From: Adineta vaga
Lineage: Eukaryota; Rotifera
DNA length: 64,000 nt
Reading direction: 5' to 3'
Assembly: GCA_021613535.1 (NCBI GenBank)
Contig: CP075497.1
Span: 8,866,001 to 8,930,000 of the forward strand
Notes under the pieces: generated by a model
Database searches by the model: none
What the model was told of the DNA's origin: nothing
Seen by the model: only the letters and a program-made list of their open reading frames with translations
Program-made: the position numbers and the translations under genes
In this document: positions 47,973 through 61,441 of the stretch, one piece after another
Numbering within the stretch: position 1 is the stretch's first letter
Layout of the letters: every line of letters begins with the position of its first letter

Positions 47973-49622
47973 AAATCTTTTTTCCTTCTCTTGTCATTTG
48001 TTATATTTCTTATTATATATCGATTAGTGAATCTATGAATCTCATAAACCAAATATTGATCTAAGTTAAGCATGCAATTGGGAGAGAGAAGAAATTTCTT
48101 CTTATTCCTATATCATGATCTTTACTCATTTTGTTACTTCTTGCCGTCTATTAGCATACCAACTTAATTAGTCGAGGAGTTTATCTCATCGATACTGATT
48201 CTGTCTCTCTATCATACATATATATGTATTCATGTCTATGTGCATGTTACGGCATGCAATGAAATAATAAAGAGCTCATAGTTGAGCTCGATCGGCAATC
48301 GCTAAAGAAACATCGAAAACGGTTTCATGCTCTTTTTCTTTTTCTTTTTCTTCTTGAGTTAGTCGTGCAATGTAATGTGCAGGCGTTGTATTCAAGTAGC
48401 TCTTTAAGAGGATCGTCAGAGACTATTATTGCGATCCCATCATACCACTCAATAATCATCGTACCAACCAATAAATCGAGAGAATATAAAGATATTTTTG
48501 ATTACTTTTCTAAGAAAAGAAAAAAGATAGATTATATTTCTCTTCTCTCTTTTTTTTCCTTTCTTCCGCTTTCATTTCTTTTCCTTGAGAAAGATAAGAT
48601 AACATGCACATGTTTTATATAAAAGCATAATTGTGTATGAGAAAATATCTAATATAAAAGTCTTGTCTTTTCCCACATGTGTTATATCTTGTATGTATAT
48701 AAACAATGTTAAACTCGTCGAAACATCTATACAAGGCTTTTTTTATGGTTTGATGGATAGATAAATACAGATAATCTTTCTAACAAGAAAATCAGTTTTA
48801 TCTTCTTTCACTCATTGTGTAAGTAGGTGGTAATCGAAGTGCTCGAATAGAAATAGACATTTCTCTTTTTCTGTGTACTCAATCAAAATCGTTTGCATAA
48901 TCGAAAAACCAGAGAGAGAGACAGAGACAGAGAGAAAGAAAGATATGAAGGATTTGACAAGAAGAAATGTGAATAACAATCGATGAAGAGAAAAATCCAT
49001 CAGTAGTAGTCATAGTTAAGAAACGTATTTTTATTATTAACGGAAAGATTTATTTGATAAAACTAATGATGTATTTGTTCGATTGAGTCAAGTATAAAGA
49101 AGTTTGATATAAAGAAAAAAAATCTGACGTGATGCTTCACATTATAACATACAGAAGCAATTCAATGGATAGAATATTAGATAACTGGTTTATTTCTTAT
49201 TTCCTTCTTTTTTTCCTTCCTTCCATCTCGCTTTCTCTTCCACCGACTAAACACCGGAATTGTGCATGGTGAACGATTGAAGAGACTTTTAATGAAAGAC
49301 GTACGTAACTAGATTAAAGCTTGGCAAACGCTCTTATTCGTAGTCTTATAATTAACATATATCAAACATGGAACTGTCTGATTGAATTTATCAGACTTTT
49401 AAAGTATATATATATATATATGATAATAAGAGGCAAGATCAATGCACATTCGATACTAATTTTCTCTTTTCTCGGTCTCTATCTATTTATTTGTCGCAAC
49501 TACTGATAAGTTCTCTCTTTTTTTTCTCAGTTTTAATTTGCATTTTGGCATCAGCAATTACCGAAGAGTCTATTAAAAACAACTACTTAACGATCGTTTC
49601 TTATCTTGTCTTTTTTTTCTCG

Positions 49623-49656
<34 letters not shown>

Positions 49657-49910
49657 GTAGTTACTGATTGTCAATATGATGAGCTAAACTATTCTCGTTC
49701 TATCTGCTTTATTTAATAATAGGAAAAAAGAAAGAAACGTTCGTCATTCTTCTTCTTCTTCTTTTTTTCTTCGTTCCTTTTTTTTTCAAAACATACATAT
49801 ACAGCTACTATTTGACACATTTTTCTTCTCTCATTTTGCTCTATTAATAATAATGACGCCACAATGAACACTTAAGAGAAAAGAAACGTGGTAAAGATAC
49901 ATACTAAATA
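47973..49910. other. 1.9-kb intergenic region with CT/GA microsatellites
   Basis: No gene recognised. GA-rich tract near 48910-48945; (CT)11 at 49627-49648; AT run near 49410-49420. The downstream part is the stomatin promoter/5'UTR region. Confidence 0.55.
49627..49648. repeat. CT dinucleotide microsatellite
   Basis: Eleven CT units within a longer pyrimidine tract upstream of the stomatin gene. Confidence 0.9.
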
Positions 49911-51691
49911 ATGACAACGGTTCCTGAATCTGAAACACTACTTTTAGCACGACGCGATTTGTCAGAGCAGGGCTATGTAAGAAATCATTGTTGATCAGAA
50001 GAAGAAAATCAAATCTAATTATTATTCTAGCGTTCGAGAAGGATTGATCCTGTTGAACAATCATCGTCAATGATGACATCTAAACAACATGAACGTGTAA
50101 CAACTGGTTTTGGTTCAGAATGTATGTTAAATACAATTTTGATGATTTTATTCGAATATATTATTGCTATATTAGATGACATACGTAATACAGAAGAAGG
50201 TTTCGGTACTTGTGGATGGATTTTAGTAATTATATCTCATATTTTGTGTGCTTTGACATTTCCATTTTCGCTTTGTATGACAGTTAAAGTAAGAAATCAC
50301 ATTATTGTAATAAAAAGTTTTAAGATTGAAACAAATAGGTTGTACAAGAATATGAAAGAGCAGTAATTATGCGTCTCGGTCGGATTCTTCCTGGTAAGAA
50401 GATGTATGGAAGATGACTTTCTATACTTCTGCTTTTGCTTTTCAAGGTGGTGCCAAAGGTCCTGGCTTATTTTTTGTTTTGCCCTGTGTTGATTCGATTA
50501 TCAAAGTTGATTTACGAACTAGTAAGCGTTACATACCGATTTATTCCATAGAGATATCAATAATCTATAATGATCTCTCGAGAAGATTAATATAGCATAT
50601 TTTTTATTTAGTTACCTTCGATGTTCCTCCTCAAGAAATTCTCACTCGGGATTCTGTGGTGCGTAATTGATCGAATCATTCATTGACTAAAAAATTTCCT
50701 TTTCCTCTACTAGACTGTCTCAGTGGATGCTGTGGTTTATTTTCGAATATTTAATCCAATTATAAGTGTAACCAATGTAGAAAACGCTCGTTATTCAACA
50801 CAATTACTTGCTGCAACAACACTGCGTAATATTTTGTAAGTTAATAAAGTTAATGCAGAAAAGATAAAAAATCTTTTGAATGATCATTTAGAGGTACAAA
50901 AAGTTTACAAGAAATTCTATGTGATCGAGAAAATATTTCACATTCAATGCAAGTTCATCTTGATGAAGGCACAGATCCATGGGGTGTTAAAGTAGAACGT
51001 GTCGAAATGTTAGTTATTTCAATTTAGCTATCTTTCTCTTTCCTCATCTAACTTCTGTGTCATTTATTTCTAGTAAAGATGTACGTCTACCTGTTAATAT
51101 GCAACGTAGTATGGCTGCAGAAGCCGAAGGTTAGCATGTCTTCGATTGTCTTTTTTTTCTGTATTCGATAACATTTTCTTTGAACATTTAGCTGCTCGAG
51201 AAGCTCGTGCAAAAATTATTGCAGCTGAAGGTGAACAAAAAGCTTCAAGATCTTTAAAAGTAAGACACATTTTTTTTTCTTTGTGTACTATCGTAATACG
51301 AGTAGGTTAACATTAGTTTGATTGAAAAGAAATTCGTCGAAAACAGTTATTGAATCTGAATCACGCAACTTATTTCTATACATTCATATTTCGACATTTA
51401 TATTTTCCATTATGAGGTTATTAGAAGAAATCATAAGAAAATTCTTTTGTTTAGGAAGCCGGAGATGTTATCAATGAAAGTCCTATTGCATTGCAATTAC
51501 GTTATCTTCAAACCTTAACACATATTTCTGCAGAAAAAAATTCAACGATCGTTTTACCCATTCCTGGTAAATCTTTACAATACATTTCTAATCATTTGAT
51601 TGATTGTTTTTCTTTTTGCTGTTTTTTTTCAGTTGAACTACTAAAATTAATGAAAACTCGAAGTGAAATGCATGTAACTAATGATTTATAA
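49911..51691 (+). CDS. Stomatin-family (SPFH/band 7) membrane protein
   Basis: Multi-exon gene from [15 protein letters not shown] at 49911. A cytosolic N-terminus precedes the hairpin membrane segment [20 protein letters not shown]. The SPFH domain follows: [96 protein letters not shown], and a helical part [22 protein letters not shown]. The end IPVELLKLM is stomatin-like. Closest in layout to stomatin/MEC-2/STOML3, which oligomerise at the plasma membrane and regulate ion channels. The N-terminus is about 50 residues longer than in human stomatin. The gene converges on an IRG gene, with 88 bases between stops. Confidence 0.95.
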
Positions 51692-51779
51692 GAACAAAAT
51701 CTGTGATTGTTCATTTTCTATTCATATGCGTATAAATAAAAATCAGGAGTAGTGTTCTCTATTTTTCTTTCTTTTGCAA

Positions 51780-52532
51780 TTATTTATTCATATATTTATC
51801 GTACAAATAGGAAGCAAGACCAAATCGTGCCCATTCGGTTACAACTGTTTGAGCTGTTTGTAAAGCAGTCACCGGAAGCGATAAAGAAGACGTTTGTTGT
51901 TCTGGATCATCTTTGATTAGCGTTATTTCTCGATCATCTTTTTCCTGATGAATATGTTTCATCATATCATCGATCAATTTAGGAAAATCATATTTGCTTT
52001 TCTCTTTCGTATTGATTAGATAAAGTGAAAGTTCAGTAACAGAAAGACTTGCTTGAAGATTTTGAAGACAATTATCACGAATGAGATTAAGAACATCAGT
52101 AATATTAAAATTGATTGGATAGTCACGACGATGATTTCGTAATTCTTCATCAATACCAGTTCGAATGAAGAAAAGTGTTTTATTAAAACGATCTCGAACA
52201 ATATCACTTAACCAGAGATCAATTTCTGTAAAACGTCCACGAGATAAAATTAAAAACATATCATAACGATTACTATCAATTAATGTACAATAATCATTCT
52301 TCGAAATCGTTGGCGTTGAAACACCTGGCACATCCCAGATGAAAACATTTTCAATTAATTTATAAGATGTTGGTGTTAAAGTTGTTTCAATAACGCCAAC
52401 TGGGGCGGATTCTGTTTGATCTGGTGATAGACCAAGAATTGAATTACATATAGAACTTTTACCGACACCTGAACGACCGAGAATCGCAATGTGATACGGT
52501 GCATTTGGTGGCCGATATTTAATTGTGGGCAT
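51780..52532 (-). CDS. Immunity-related GTPase (IRG)-like, short form
   Basis: Intronless, 250 residues from ATG 52532. The P-loop is GRSGVGKSS (residues ~19-27). The switch region carries VGVIETTLTPTSY, and G3 is WDVPGVSTPT. Then come DMFLILSRGRFTEIDLWLSDI and FFIRTGIDEELRN, which replaces the canonical TKxD as in other IRGs. It matches the G domains of the two IRG genes immediately upstream. It lacks their ~55-residue N-terminal helical part and ~170-residue C-terminal helical part with FYKKQLGLD, ending instead in a short tail (TEWARFGLASYLYDKY). So it is either a stable short form or a truncated duplicate. An acceptor-like caatttcag lies about ten bases before the ATG. Confidence 0.85.
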   Translation of the reverse strand: MPTIKYRPPNAPYHIAILGRSGVGKSSICNSILGLSPDQTESAPVGVIETTLTPTSYKLIENVFIWDVPGVSTPTISKNDYCTLIDSNRYDMFLILSRGRFTEIDLWLSDIVRDRFNKTLFFIRTGIDEELRNHRRDYPINFNITDVLNLIRDNCLQNLQASLSVTELSLYLINTKEKSKYDFPKLIDDMMKHIHQEKDDREITLIKDDPEQQTSSLSLPVTALQTAQTVVTEWARFGLASYLYDKYMNK

Positions 52533-52654
52533 TCAAAAATCTGAAATTGAAAATGATACTTATCACCGATTTGTTTTGCATTATTAATCGTATAATTACA
52601 ACCATTGCGAGAAACTTAGAAAGAAAATTGTCAAATACAAGTTTAAAACAAAAG

Positions 52655-54179
52655 TTAGATCAAAGCTTGTCTCTGTTGTTCTTCTTGAATCATTCGATTC
52701 GATACATCTATGACGACATCAATAATTTTCAAAGATGCCTGTTCCATTCGTATAAGAATTTTATATAGAACACCATAACAAACACCAAATGATAATGTTG
52801 ATACAATCGCTGTTCCAACATATGGAACATATCGAGCAAATTCACCCGGGGCAGCTCTAATTGCTTGTTTTTTTGCAAAATCAAAAGCAAATTTTCGTAG
52901 AGAATTTAAATGTTGTAATGGAAAGATTTCATTTAATTCTTTTTCAATTCTTTGCATTGGAATTTGATAAACTTGAGATAATTTCAATAATGCGTCTTGA
53001 TCTAATCCTAATTGTTTTTTATAAAATTCAACTTCACTCATAACTAATGTTGCATCGAAACCAAGTGAAAGAAATGGTACTGGCACAACTGCAACAGCAG
53101 CTGATGCTGATGCTATAATCCATATTCGACGATGTAATGCAGCAACTTTTGCTATCAAAATTTCTTTACACGTGACTGACATGGATAGTATCATTGATTC
53201 ACGTTTCAATGATGGATAATCACGTACTAATGTTTCAGTTAATTTTCCAAAATCAAAACGTAAACGATTTTTTAAATGACCAGATATAAGGAAGACTTCA
53301 GCAGTGGAATCAATTGGTCGAATATGTTCCAAACAATTATTTCGAATATGTTGTAAAACTTCGTCTTCGTTATATGTACTTGGATGATCTTCATATTCGT
53401 TATGTAAATCTGAATCGATATTTGTCCGAATAAATAGAAATCGTTTGTTTTTAGTTTTTACTTCTGATGCTAACCATAAGTCATTTTCTAATTGAAAAAT
53501 AGAAAGAAAATAATTTTAGATAAAAAGCTCTTCGTCTTACCAGTAAAACGTGTTCGACAAAGTATGAAAAAGAAATCATATCGTTCAAATTGAATCTTCT
53601 CTAAATAACATGAACGAGGATAATTCGGTGTACCAACACCTACAATCAAAATTCTTTTGTTCTAGTCGTATTAAAATCGATGAAAACAAATATTTAACCT
53701 GGCAAATCCCATATTTTTAGATTAGGAAAATCTGGATGTTCATATGCTCTTGGTTCATTTGTTGTTTCAACTATACCAACATCAGCTGAACCATTATCTT
53801 CTGCTTCTAAACCACGAAAGCAGTTAATAAACGTAGATTTACCAACTCCACTAAAACAATAGTCAATCAATTATTCAAATACAATATTTTATGATCATCT
53901 TCAATATCGAACCTTGAGCCAACAACTGCAATATCTAAAGGATGTTCCTTCCACACATTCAATCGTTGTGATAAATACGTATCTAAACCATTAACACCAT
54001 TTCGCTAAACATATAAATATTTATATAAGATCAAAGAAAAATACAACTGAACTAACATGAATAAATGCTTCGGCTCCTCGTACTTCTTCATCAGTAATGT
54101 ATTGAAAATTTCCACCGGTTGTAATCGATTCAACAAATGGTTCACGATAAAAAAATTGTTCAAAATCTGAGAAATTCAT
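52655..54179 (-). CDS. Immunity-related GTPase (IRG), full length
   Basis: Start MNFSDFEQFFYREPF at 54179, stop at 52655; several short introns. N-terminal helical part with GGNFQYITDEEVRGAEAFIH, then a G domain: AVVGSSGVGKSTFIN (the P-loop spans an intron), VGIVETTNEP, LKIWDLPGVGTPNYP, RTRFTENDLWLASE, FIRTNIDSDLHN. The C-terminal IRG helical domain has RESMILSMSVTCKEI, LSLGFDATLVMSEVEFYKK and QLGLDQDALLKL, the family hallmark also seen in mouse Irga6. It ends with a hydrophobic pair and a charged tail. In vertebrates IRGs coat and disrupt pathogen vacuoles; the function in rotifers is unknown. Starts 113 bases after the stop of the next IRG upstream, with the acceptor-like ttctatttaag before the ATG. 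Confidence 0.92.
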
Positions 54180-54292
54180 ACGTAATCTTAAATAGAAAAA
54201 AAAATGAACACAAAGACGAAGATATTTTGATTCAATAAATTATACAATACAACAACGAAAAAAAATCACTCATATAATAATTATAATTCTTA

Positions 54293-55966
54293 TCATATAA
54301 GTTCATCATCATCTTCATCATCGCTTATACTTCTTTCAGCAACAATATCAATTAGTGCTAATGCTGCTTTTTCCATAACATTTAATAAATTTCTTAGAAC
54401 AGATAAAATAATAGAGAATGAAACGGTCGCACAAATGACTGAACCAACATAAGGAACATATCGAAGAACTTCTTCTGTTGCTGTTCCAACGGCTTGTTTT
54501 TTAACTAGCGACACAACAAATTCAGGAACAGCAGTAAAAAAATGTGCTGGTAAGATCTTTTGTAATTCATCCTGTATAACATATACTGGTATATGATGAA
54601 TTTGAGCGATACGTGCTAACGATTCATCATCTAATCCTAATTGTTTCTTATAAAATAAGACAAAACCAACCGTTAATGAAAAATCAAACATAACACTAAG
54701 ACCAGGTATAGGTGGAGTAGCAACAGCAGCACTGACAGCTGCTGCTACCCATGTTTGACTACGAAGAATATCGACTTTAGCTCTGATCACGTCTTTACAA
54801 TTCGTTGACATAGCTAATATCATTGCATGCCGTTTTAAACCAGGATAATCTCGTAAAAGTGCGGAACACATGTTAGGAAAATCAAATCTAAACAAATTTC
54901 ATATATTTAATATTCAATCAAACTAAGAAATCAATTCTTACCGTGATGTATAATTAATCCTTCCACTGATAAGAAATATATTGGCATTATCATCGACTGT
55001 TCGAATGTGTGTAAGACAATTATCTCTAATTCGTTCTAATATTAATGTTTCATTATAATTTTTTGGATGATCAATTTTTTCATTATATAAATCTTGATCA
55101 ATATTTGATCGTATAAAGAAAAAACGTTTACCAATTTTTTTGATTTCATTTGCAAGCCATAAATCATTTTCAGTGAAACGTGTCCGTGAAATGATTAAGA
55201 CTAAATGAAACAAAAGAGTCGATGAGATATTTGAGTTCACTGAGACAAAATATATTCGTACAGAAATCATAACGAGATAGATTTACTTGCTCGAAATAAG
55301 TTGATTTTTTAAATTCTAATGTTCCAACACCTTAAATCGTAATTGAAGGTTAAGGTAGAGATGAGAATAAAAAAGCAAGAAAACCAAACCTGGTAAATCA
55401 TAAAAGATAAGGTTAGGATAACTAGGATGTGAATAGGATTGCACAATTCGTGTTGTTTCAATTACTCCAACTTTTGCTGCACCTTCATCCTCTAAAATCA
55501 AAATCAGTATTAGTTATACAAATTACATAGTTGATTGATAATATTAAGAAAAAAACTAGCGTTCAAATTATTCTCAAATAGTAATCAAAATTTAATAATT
55601 ACCTGCGCGAAGATTACGTAATGTATTGATTAGAGTCGATTTTCCCTATTTGAATAAAACGAAATATTCAGTTATTCTTCTCAGAATTCATAATTGGAAA
55701 ATATCATGCATGGGTACATACTGCTCCTGAATCACCAGTAATTGCAATATTTAGTGGACTAAAGTAAGAAAATGTCTTCAATAAGACAGCGGATATTCAT
55801 GAAAAGAAACGAACCATTTTCTCCATGCATCTAGTCGTTCTGCAAGAAAACCTTCAATTCCACGAACTCCATGTTCATTAAGATGTTTCTGTGCTGCAAC
55901 TTTATCATCTTCTGATAAATCTACCATATCATAATCAAATGGCGGTACATTTGTATTACTTGCCAT
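54293..55966 (-). CDS. Immunity-related GTPase (IRG), full length, second copy
   Basis: Start MASNTNVPPFDYDMVDLSED at 55966, stop at 54293. N-terminal helical part with EHGVRGIEGFLAERLDAW; P-loop GDSGAGKSTLIN (an intron lies nearby); VGVIETTRIVQSY; FYDLPG; VGTLEFKKSTYFEQVNLSRYDF; SRTRFTENDLWLANEI; FFIRSNIDQDLYN. The C-terminal domain has RHAMILAMSTNCKDV and FVLFYKKQLGLDDESL. It ends in an acidic run (SISDDEDDDELI) unlike the neighbouring copy. It is similar throughout to the copy at 52655-54179, so they arose by tandem duplication. It lies 179 bases downstream of SMC4 on the same strand, with tcgttctag about 25 bases before the ATG. Confidence 0.92.
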
Positions 55967-56145
55967 TTTTTACTTATGAATCAGTTAATCATCTAGAACG
56001 ATAATGATTCATCGATGATACATTTTATTTATTCCATCTCTTTTTTTTTCTTTCTACATAAATGAAATGAAAGACAAAAATAGAATACATTATATACAAA
56101 ATAATATGAAAAAAAATAGATATATGTATATTTATTTATTGATAT

Positions 56146-59100
56146 TTAGAATCCATTTGTATCTGACATTGTCGTTTGATTTTGATGAATATTTGTACTA
56201 TGAGAATCGTACGAATTTGCTTGATCCGTATGTTCAGTCATTGTAATATCGTGTTCATCTTGACTATGACTAGGATTCGTTTGTTCGTGTGACGACCTGA
56301 AATGATAATGGACATATTAATCAGATTTGAATTTTCAATGAATTATAATTTGCTTACATAAGATGAGATTTCTTTCGTTCTTCTAATTTTTTAGCAAAAA
56401 GTGCTGGACGAAGTGATGCTGTTTGAGAACAATTATTAACTTTATAGATACCAATGAGATAATCAGCTAATGTAAACATATTTTCACGTAATGAAATAAC
56501 AATGAATTGTGCCTAAAAAAGAAAAGAAATTTTGGTGATTAACAAAATATGATAAGGATCTTTTTATGATCATTTACATTTTTAGTTCGTTCTTTGATAA
56601 AGCGACCAACAATTGAGACATTCTTAAAATCAAGTGCAGCATCAATTTCATCCATAACGTAGATAGGTGTTGGACGAAATGTATGTAAAGCAAAGACAAA
56701 TGCTAATGAACTTAAAGTTTTTTCACCACCTGATAAATTACAAATACGTTTCCAAGATTTCTTTGGCGGTCGAATACTAGGAAAAAGTGATTCGATATGA
56801 TGAAAAGACACACGTTTCCTCCAAAAAAAAAGTATCTACCTTAATTCAACGCCATCAACAAATGGATCGTTACTTGAACAGAATTCTAATTCAGCATCGC
56901 CACCATCGGTTATAGTTCGATAAATATGTTTAAGTGTACGTGAAATTTGATCAAAACCAGCTCGAAATTCTGTTTGACGTTGTTCATTAAATCGATCACG
57001 TTTTGCACGAATATGATCACGACGGGTTTCGAGTTCAACTAAATCTTTCTGTCGAAGATTTAAATTACGATTCTTGACAGAAAAAAGATAAGTTTTAATA
57101 CATGAATCAATTAATCAAAGATTATCTTACAGCACGACGATGTTCACCAATGGCAGTAAGATTACAATGTGTTTGTTTTAATTCATTTTCACGTTCTAAT
57201 GTTGCTGCAACTAAATCTTTCATTGTATAAACATCGAGATCAGAACGATCATATTTCTGTATATGAACTTCTTTAAGAAAATTGGCCGATGTACTTTCAT
57301 CAGAAATATCTTCTTCATCTTCAATTACATGACTTAAACGTAAGCCACTAATCTAAAAATATATTCATATAACTTTTCTTTTTCACGATAAAAATCTCTA
57401 GAAAGAAACATACTTCAACATCAATAACACCAATTTCATGTCGACATTGTGCTAATTCTTTTTGTGCTGCTTCATAGTCGTGCTTTAAATGAACAATTTC
57501 TTTTTCAATATCAGCTAGTTCAGCTTCTGTGACACGAATTGTGTCACGTAATTCAGCCATGTTGGTTTTATTTGTTTCTGATTCGTTCTAAAAGAATCAA
57601 ATGAAGATGTTCTTCATTGATTAGATGTTTTTATAGCAACTGACTTCAATTTCGTTTTTCTTTTCATCAGCAGTTTTCGCTAATTCTTCCAGTTTTTCTA
57701 ATCTTGCATTGAGATCGTCACGTTTTTTCAATATTTGATCAATCGCTGTTTGATTAGCTTTCACTTTATCCTGACTTTTTTTTAAATTTCTAAAAAAAAG
57801 ATTCAAATAAAGCACATGAATGAAAACATCGATGTCATCACACTAACCGACGAGCATTGGTAATTTCGACATTAGCTGTATCAATGATATTTTGTAATTG
57901 TTTAACTTCATTCACAGCATTGTCAAGATCAGCTTGTGGTTTAGCAAGTGCAAGTTTATTATGATCATTGATACGTTTCGTTACGCTAGAATGGAACATA
58001 TATATGAGAGATGGTCTCACAAATAAAAAAGACTAAACTTACACGTCAATTGCTGCTTTTAATTTTTCGAGTTCATCATTGGCCACGTCATATTCTATAT
58101 GAAGAAAAATGAATAAATAAAGAAATCAAATTAGTTACAAGTTACCTTCTTTTGTTTGTTTCAATTCCTCATCATAGGTTTCTCGATCTTTTGTTGAAAC
58201 TGTTTTTGATTCAACAAGTTTTTGTTGTTTTTCAACCGATGCTTTTAATGTTTCGACATGATTTGGTAGATTCTACAACATAAAACATGTTCAATTCTGA
58301 TTTTATAACTATCTTCATATTCAAAATTTACTTTGAGATCATTTTTCACTTGAGTATATGTTCGTTTTTCATCAGCTAATTTTTGTCTCAATTGTTTCTC
58401 TTCAGTTGTTAATTGAAAACGTTGTTGTTCAAGTTCAGTTAATTTTTCTCCATCCTAAATTAACGAAAACAAAACAAGATCTTCCCGGGGTTTTTTTTCT
58501 GCTCATAAAATTGATCTCACTTCTTTAACACTTTTTTCTAATTGATTCTTTTTCGCTGGATCAATTGTTATACTTTGTCGTGCTGAGATTCGATTATCTG
58601 CTGATTTCAATGTCATTTTACCACGAGCTTGATATGAACCACCACCAGACATGGTACCTGATTGTTCAATGATTTCACCTTTAAGAGTAACAACACGATA
58701 ACGTGTTTGACTACCAAATGCAACTTTTTGTGCATCATCAATATTATCAACAACGAGTGTATCACGAAGAACATAATAGAATGTATTTTTATATACCGAA
58801 TCATTAATATCAATTAAATCAAATAAACGATAAGTATTCGGTGCTAATTGTGGAACATCAAAACGACGATTGGCTTGTTGAGCATGACGCAGCATTTTAT
58901 CCATACAAATAAAACTGCCAGTACCTTGTTTATGTTCTTTAAGAAGATTTTTAGCTGCTTCACCACTTTTAACATCATCAACAACATAATAATCAAGATA
59001 ACCACCTGCAGCTGTTGAGATAGCAACATCATATTTACTATCGATATTAGCTGAAATAAGAGAACAACCATATATCTATCTTCTGAAATTTTTCAAAAAA

Positions 59101-61121
59101 GATTTTCTTACCAAGACCACCCAATCGTTGATGAAAACCATGCAGTTTTCCTTGTTGTTTTTGTCCAAGAAGAAAATTCAACGTTTTATCACGACTTTGT
59201 GTTGTTTGCATTTGTGAATTCATATTATTTAATTCTAATTGATTTTGTCGAAAACGTTTATCAATAACCGTATATTCTTGTTCAATATCTTTCAATACTT
59301 GTTCTTTTTCTCGATGTAATTCTTCAGTTTGAATAAGTTGTTGATCAATATCACGAAATTTGTCTTGTTTTATTTCAAGTTCTTTCTGTTTATTTTCATA
59401 ATCATTTTTCATTTCATTTAATGTATTCTTATGTCGTTCTTCTTCACTTAATAATAATTGTAAACGATTTTGTGCTAATTCATAATCTTTCTTCTTATTC
59501 GCATATTTATCTTGTTTAAATCGATTACAATTATTAGTTTTTTCCGTTAATTCTTTTCTCCATTCTTCTGTTTGAGGCAATAAATCTTGTTTTAATTTAT
59601 TTAATTCGGATTCGAATTTTTCTTGTTCCATTTCAGCTACTTTCAATTTCTCTTCTGCTTCAGTAATTTCGTTCGATTTTTCATTTGGTATATTTTCCCA
59701 TGTTTGAATTTTTGTTGTTTCTTGTTCGTTTTGTTTTTCATATTTCTTTTCTTGATCAAAACTTGTTTTTATTTCATGTCGAATCGTTCCATCTTCGGTT
59801 TCATAATCGACAAGTGATTTTTTTAATTTTGTTAATTCATTATTATTTTTATCATAAGATTTTTGAAGACGATTTAATTCATCTTGACTTTGTTTACATA
59901 ATTGTTTTTTTGCATGACATTGTTCATTGGATTCTTTCATTTTCTCTTCTCGATCAGTGTATTTAACAGTAAGAGCAACTTCTTGATCACCTAATTCAAA
60001 TCGTTTTAATTGTAACATTTTAGATTTGGATAATTTATAATCATTATCACATTTGATAAAATCTAATGCTTGTTGATAAGGACCATCTAATTGTTGAACT
60101 TCATTCTGAGCAGCTTTAACACGGTTTTTCTATAAAAATTTCAAAATTTTTCATCAAAGCTTTTTGAACAAAACTTTTATCTACTTTTTCAGCCCACATT
60201 GCACTCAATTCTTCCACTTTTAGATTGAGTAATTCTAATGGTTTTTTAAATCGTTCTGTACCAATAATATCTTCTAAATATTCAAGAAAACCTTGTTCAT
60301 GTTCATTAGCTGCGATTGGTTTCATCATTGCAATTGATTCGACATCACCCTTTAAAACTCGTTAATGTATCAAATGATCTTTTTAGAAGAAGAAGAAGAA
60401 AACATACTTGAAGAATTAAATATCGACTATGATCAAGATCAACACCATATTCACGTAATAGTTTTGTCACTTCTTTTAATGAAACTTGTTTTTCATTGAT
60501 TTTATAATGACTTGAATTGTCCGGAAATGCGATACGTGTTATAGAAAAACGTATTTTTTCTTTTTCACCTTCGATTGCTATTGCTTCGAAATGGACAGTT
60601 ACCGAACAACTCTTTACATCTGGACATTCCGCACTATTATGCAAAAGTGTACTCAACTTAGCACCACGCATTTTCGAAGCACGATGACCAATCACAAAGA
60701 GAAGTGAATCAATAACATTACTTTTACCTAATTTAAAAAATTCATTGAAAGATTTTACATATATATTTCTACACGTACCGCTGCCATTAGGTCCGATGAT
60801 ACATGAAGTGCTAGAATAGAAAATAGATGGAAATACTAATAAGATGAATGTTAACTTTTCATACTTCATCGAATTGATCAAGTTGAATACGACCAGCAAA
60901 TGATTTGAAATTATTAATTTCAATTTTATTGATAACAAGACGATATTTTGGTGTTAGAAGTGCTTGAATATGTTCAGGTAATGGTGGTAATTCCAATGTT
61001 TCAACATCAATTTCTAAATAGACAATATTTCGTTTATTTATGCAGAAAAAAACCCTTTTTGTTTATTATGATTATCTATACCTTCGTCGGCACCTTCATC
61101 TTCTTCTCCTTGATGAGTCAT
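56146..61121 (-). CDS. SMC4: SMC4, condensin core ATPase
   Basis: About 17 exons from MTHQGEEDEGADE (ATG 61121) to TAA 56146; roughly 1,300 residues. Walker A CIIGPNGSGKSNVIDS is split by an intron after the second Gly. SMC4-specific blocks: LLREYGVDLDHSRYLILQ, GDVESIAMMKP and EQGFLEYLEDIIGTERF. Long coiled coils lead to the hinge (FHQRLGGLGK, AISTAAGGYLDYYVVDD, VVTLKGEIIEQSGTMSGGG) and back. The C-terminal head has the signature LSGGEKTLSSLAFVFAL and Walker B PIYVMDEIDAALDF. With SMC2 and non-SMC subunits it compacts mitotic chromosomes. The reading frame runs upstream of the chosen ATG (SESILHRYSPF) to an acceptor ttgttcag near 61163, so that part is probably 5'UTR. The 3' end has AATAAA shortly after the stop. 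Confidence 0.96.
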
Positions 61122-61441
61122 GAAAGGCGAATATCTGTGTAGAATAGATTCTGATTTCTCTGAACAAATGATCAATGACAAATGTAAAGAAAAACGAACA
61201 AAAAACGAAACGAACTTTTCAAGATAACCAATAAAGAAAGACGTCTTAGTGTAAAATGACCAATAGAAGCAATGTTCTGTCTGAAGCAACTGACATAGAT
61301 GACGCTAAAGACTTCCTGTAGGAAAATCCTCAAATCTTTAAGCAATAAAGAAGTTGAAAGTGACTCTATTATCTTTTGACAATCAAAAAAATGAAATTAA
61401 TGTTTTATTTCTATAGAGTGAAAATCGTCCTGAATCTGTTT
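61122..61441. promoter_or_regulatory. SMC4 upstream region
   Basis: 320 bases between the BNR_4 stop and the SMC4 ATG on the same strand. Contains the acceptor-like ttgttcag at about 61161-61168 and must hold the SMC4 promoter unless the genes are co-transcribed. No other feature seen. Confidence 0.4.

Noticed and set aside
59623-59966. Plus-strand hydrophobic frames opposite SMC4
   Set aside because: Antisense of the Lys/Glu-rich coiled-coil exon, which reads as Phe/Leu on the other strand.
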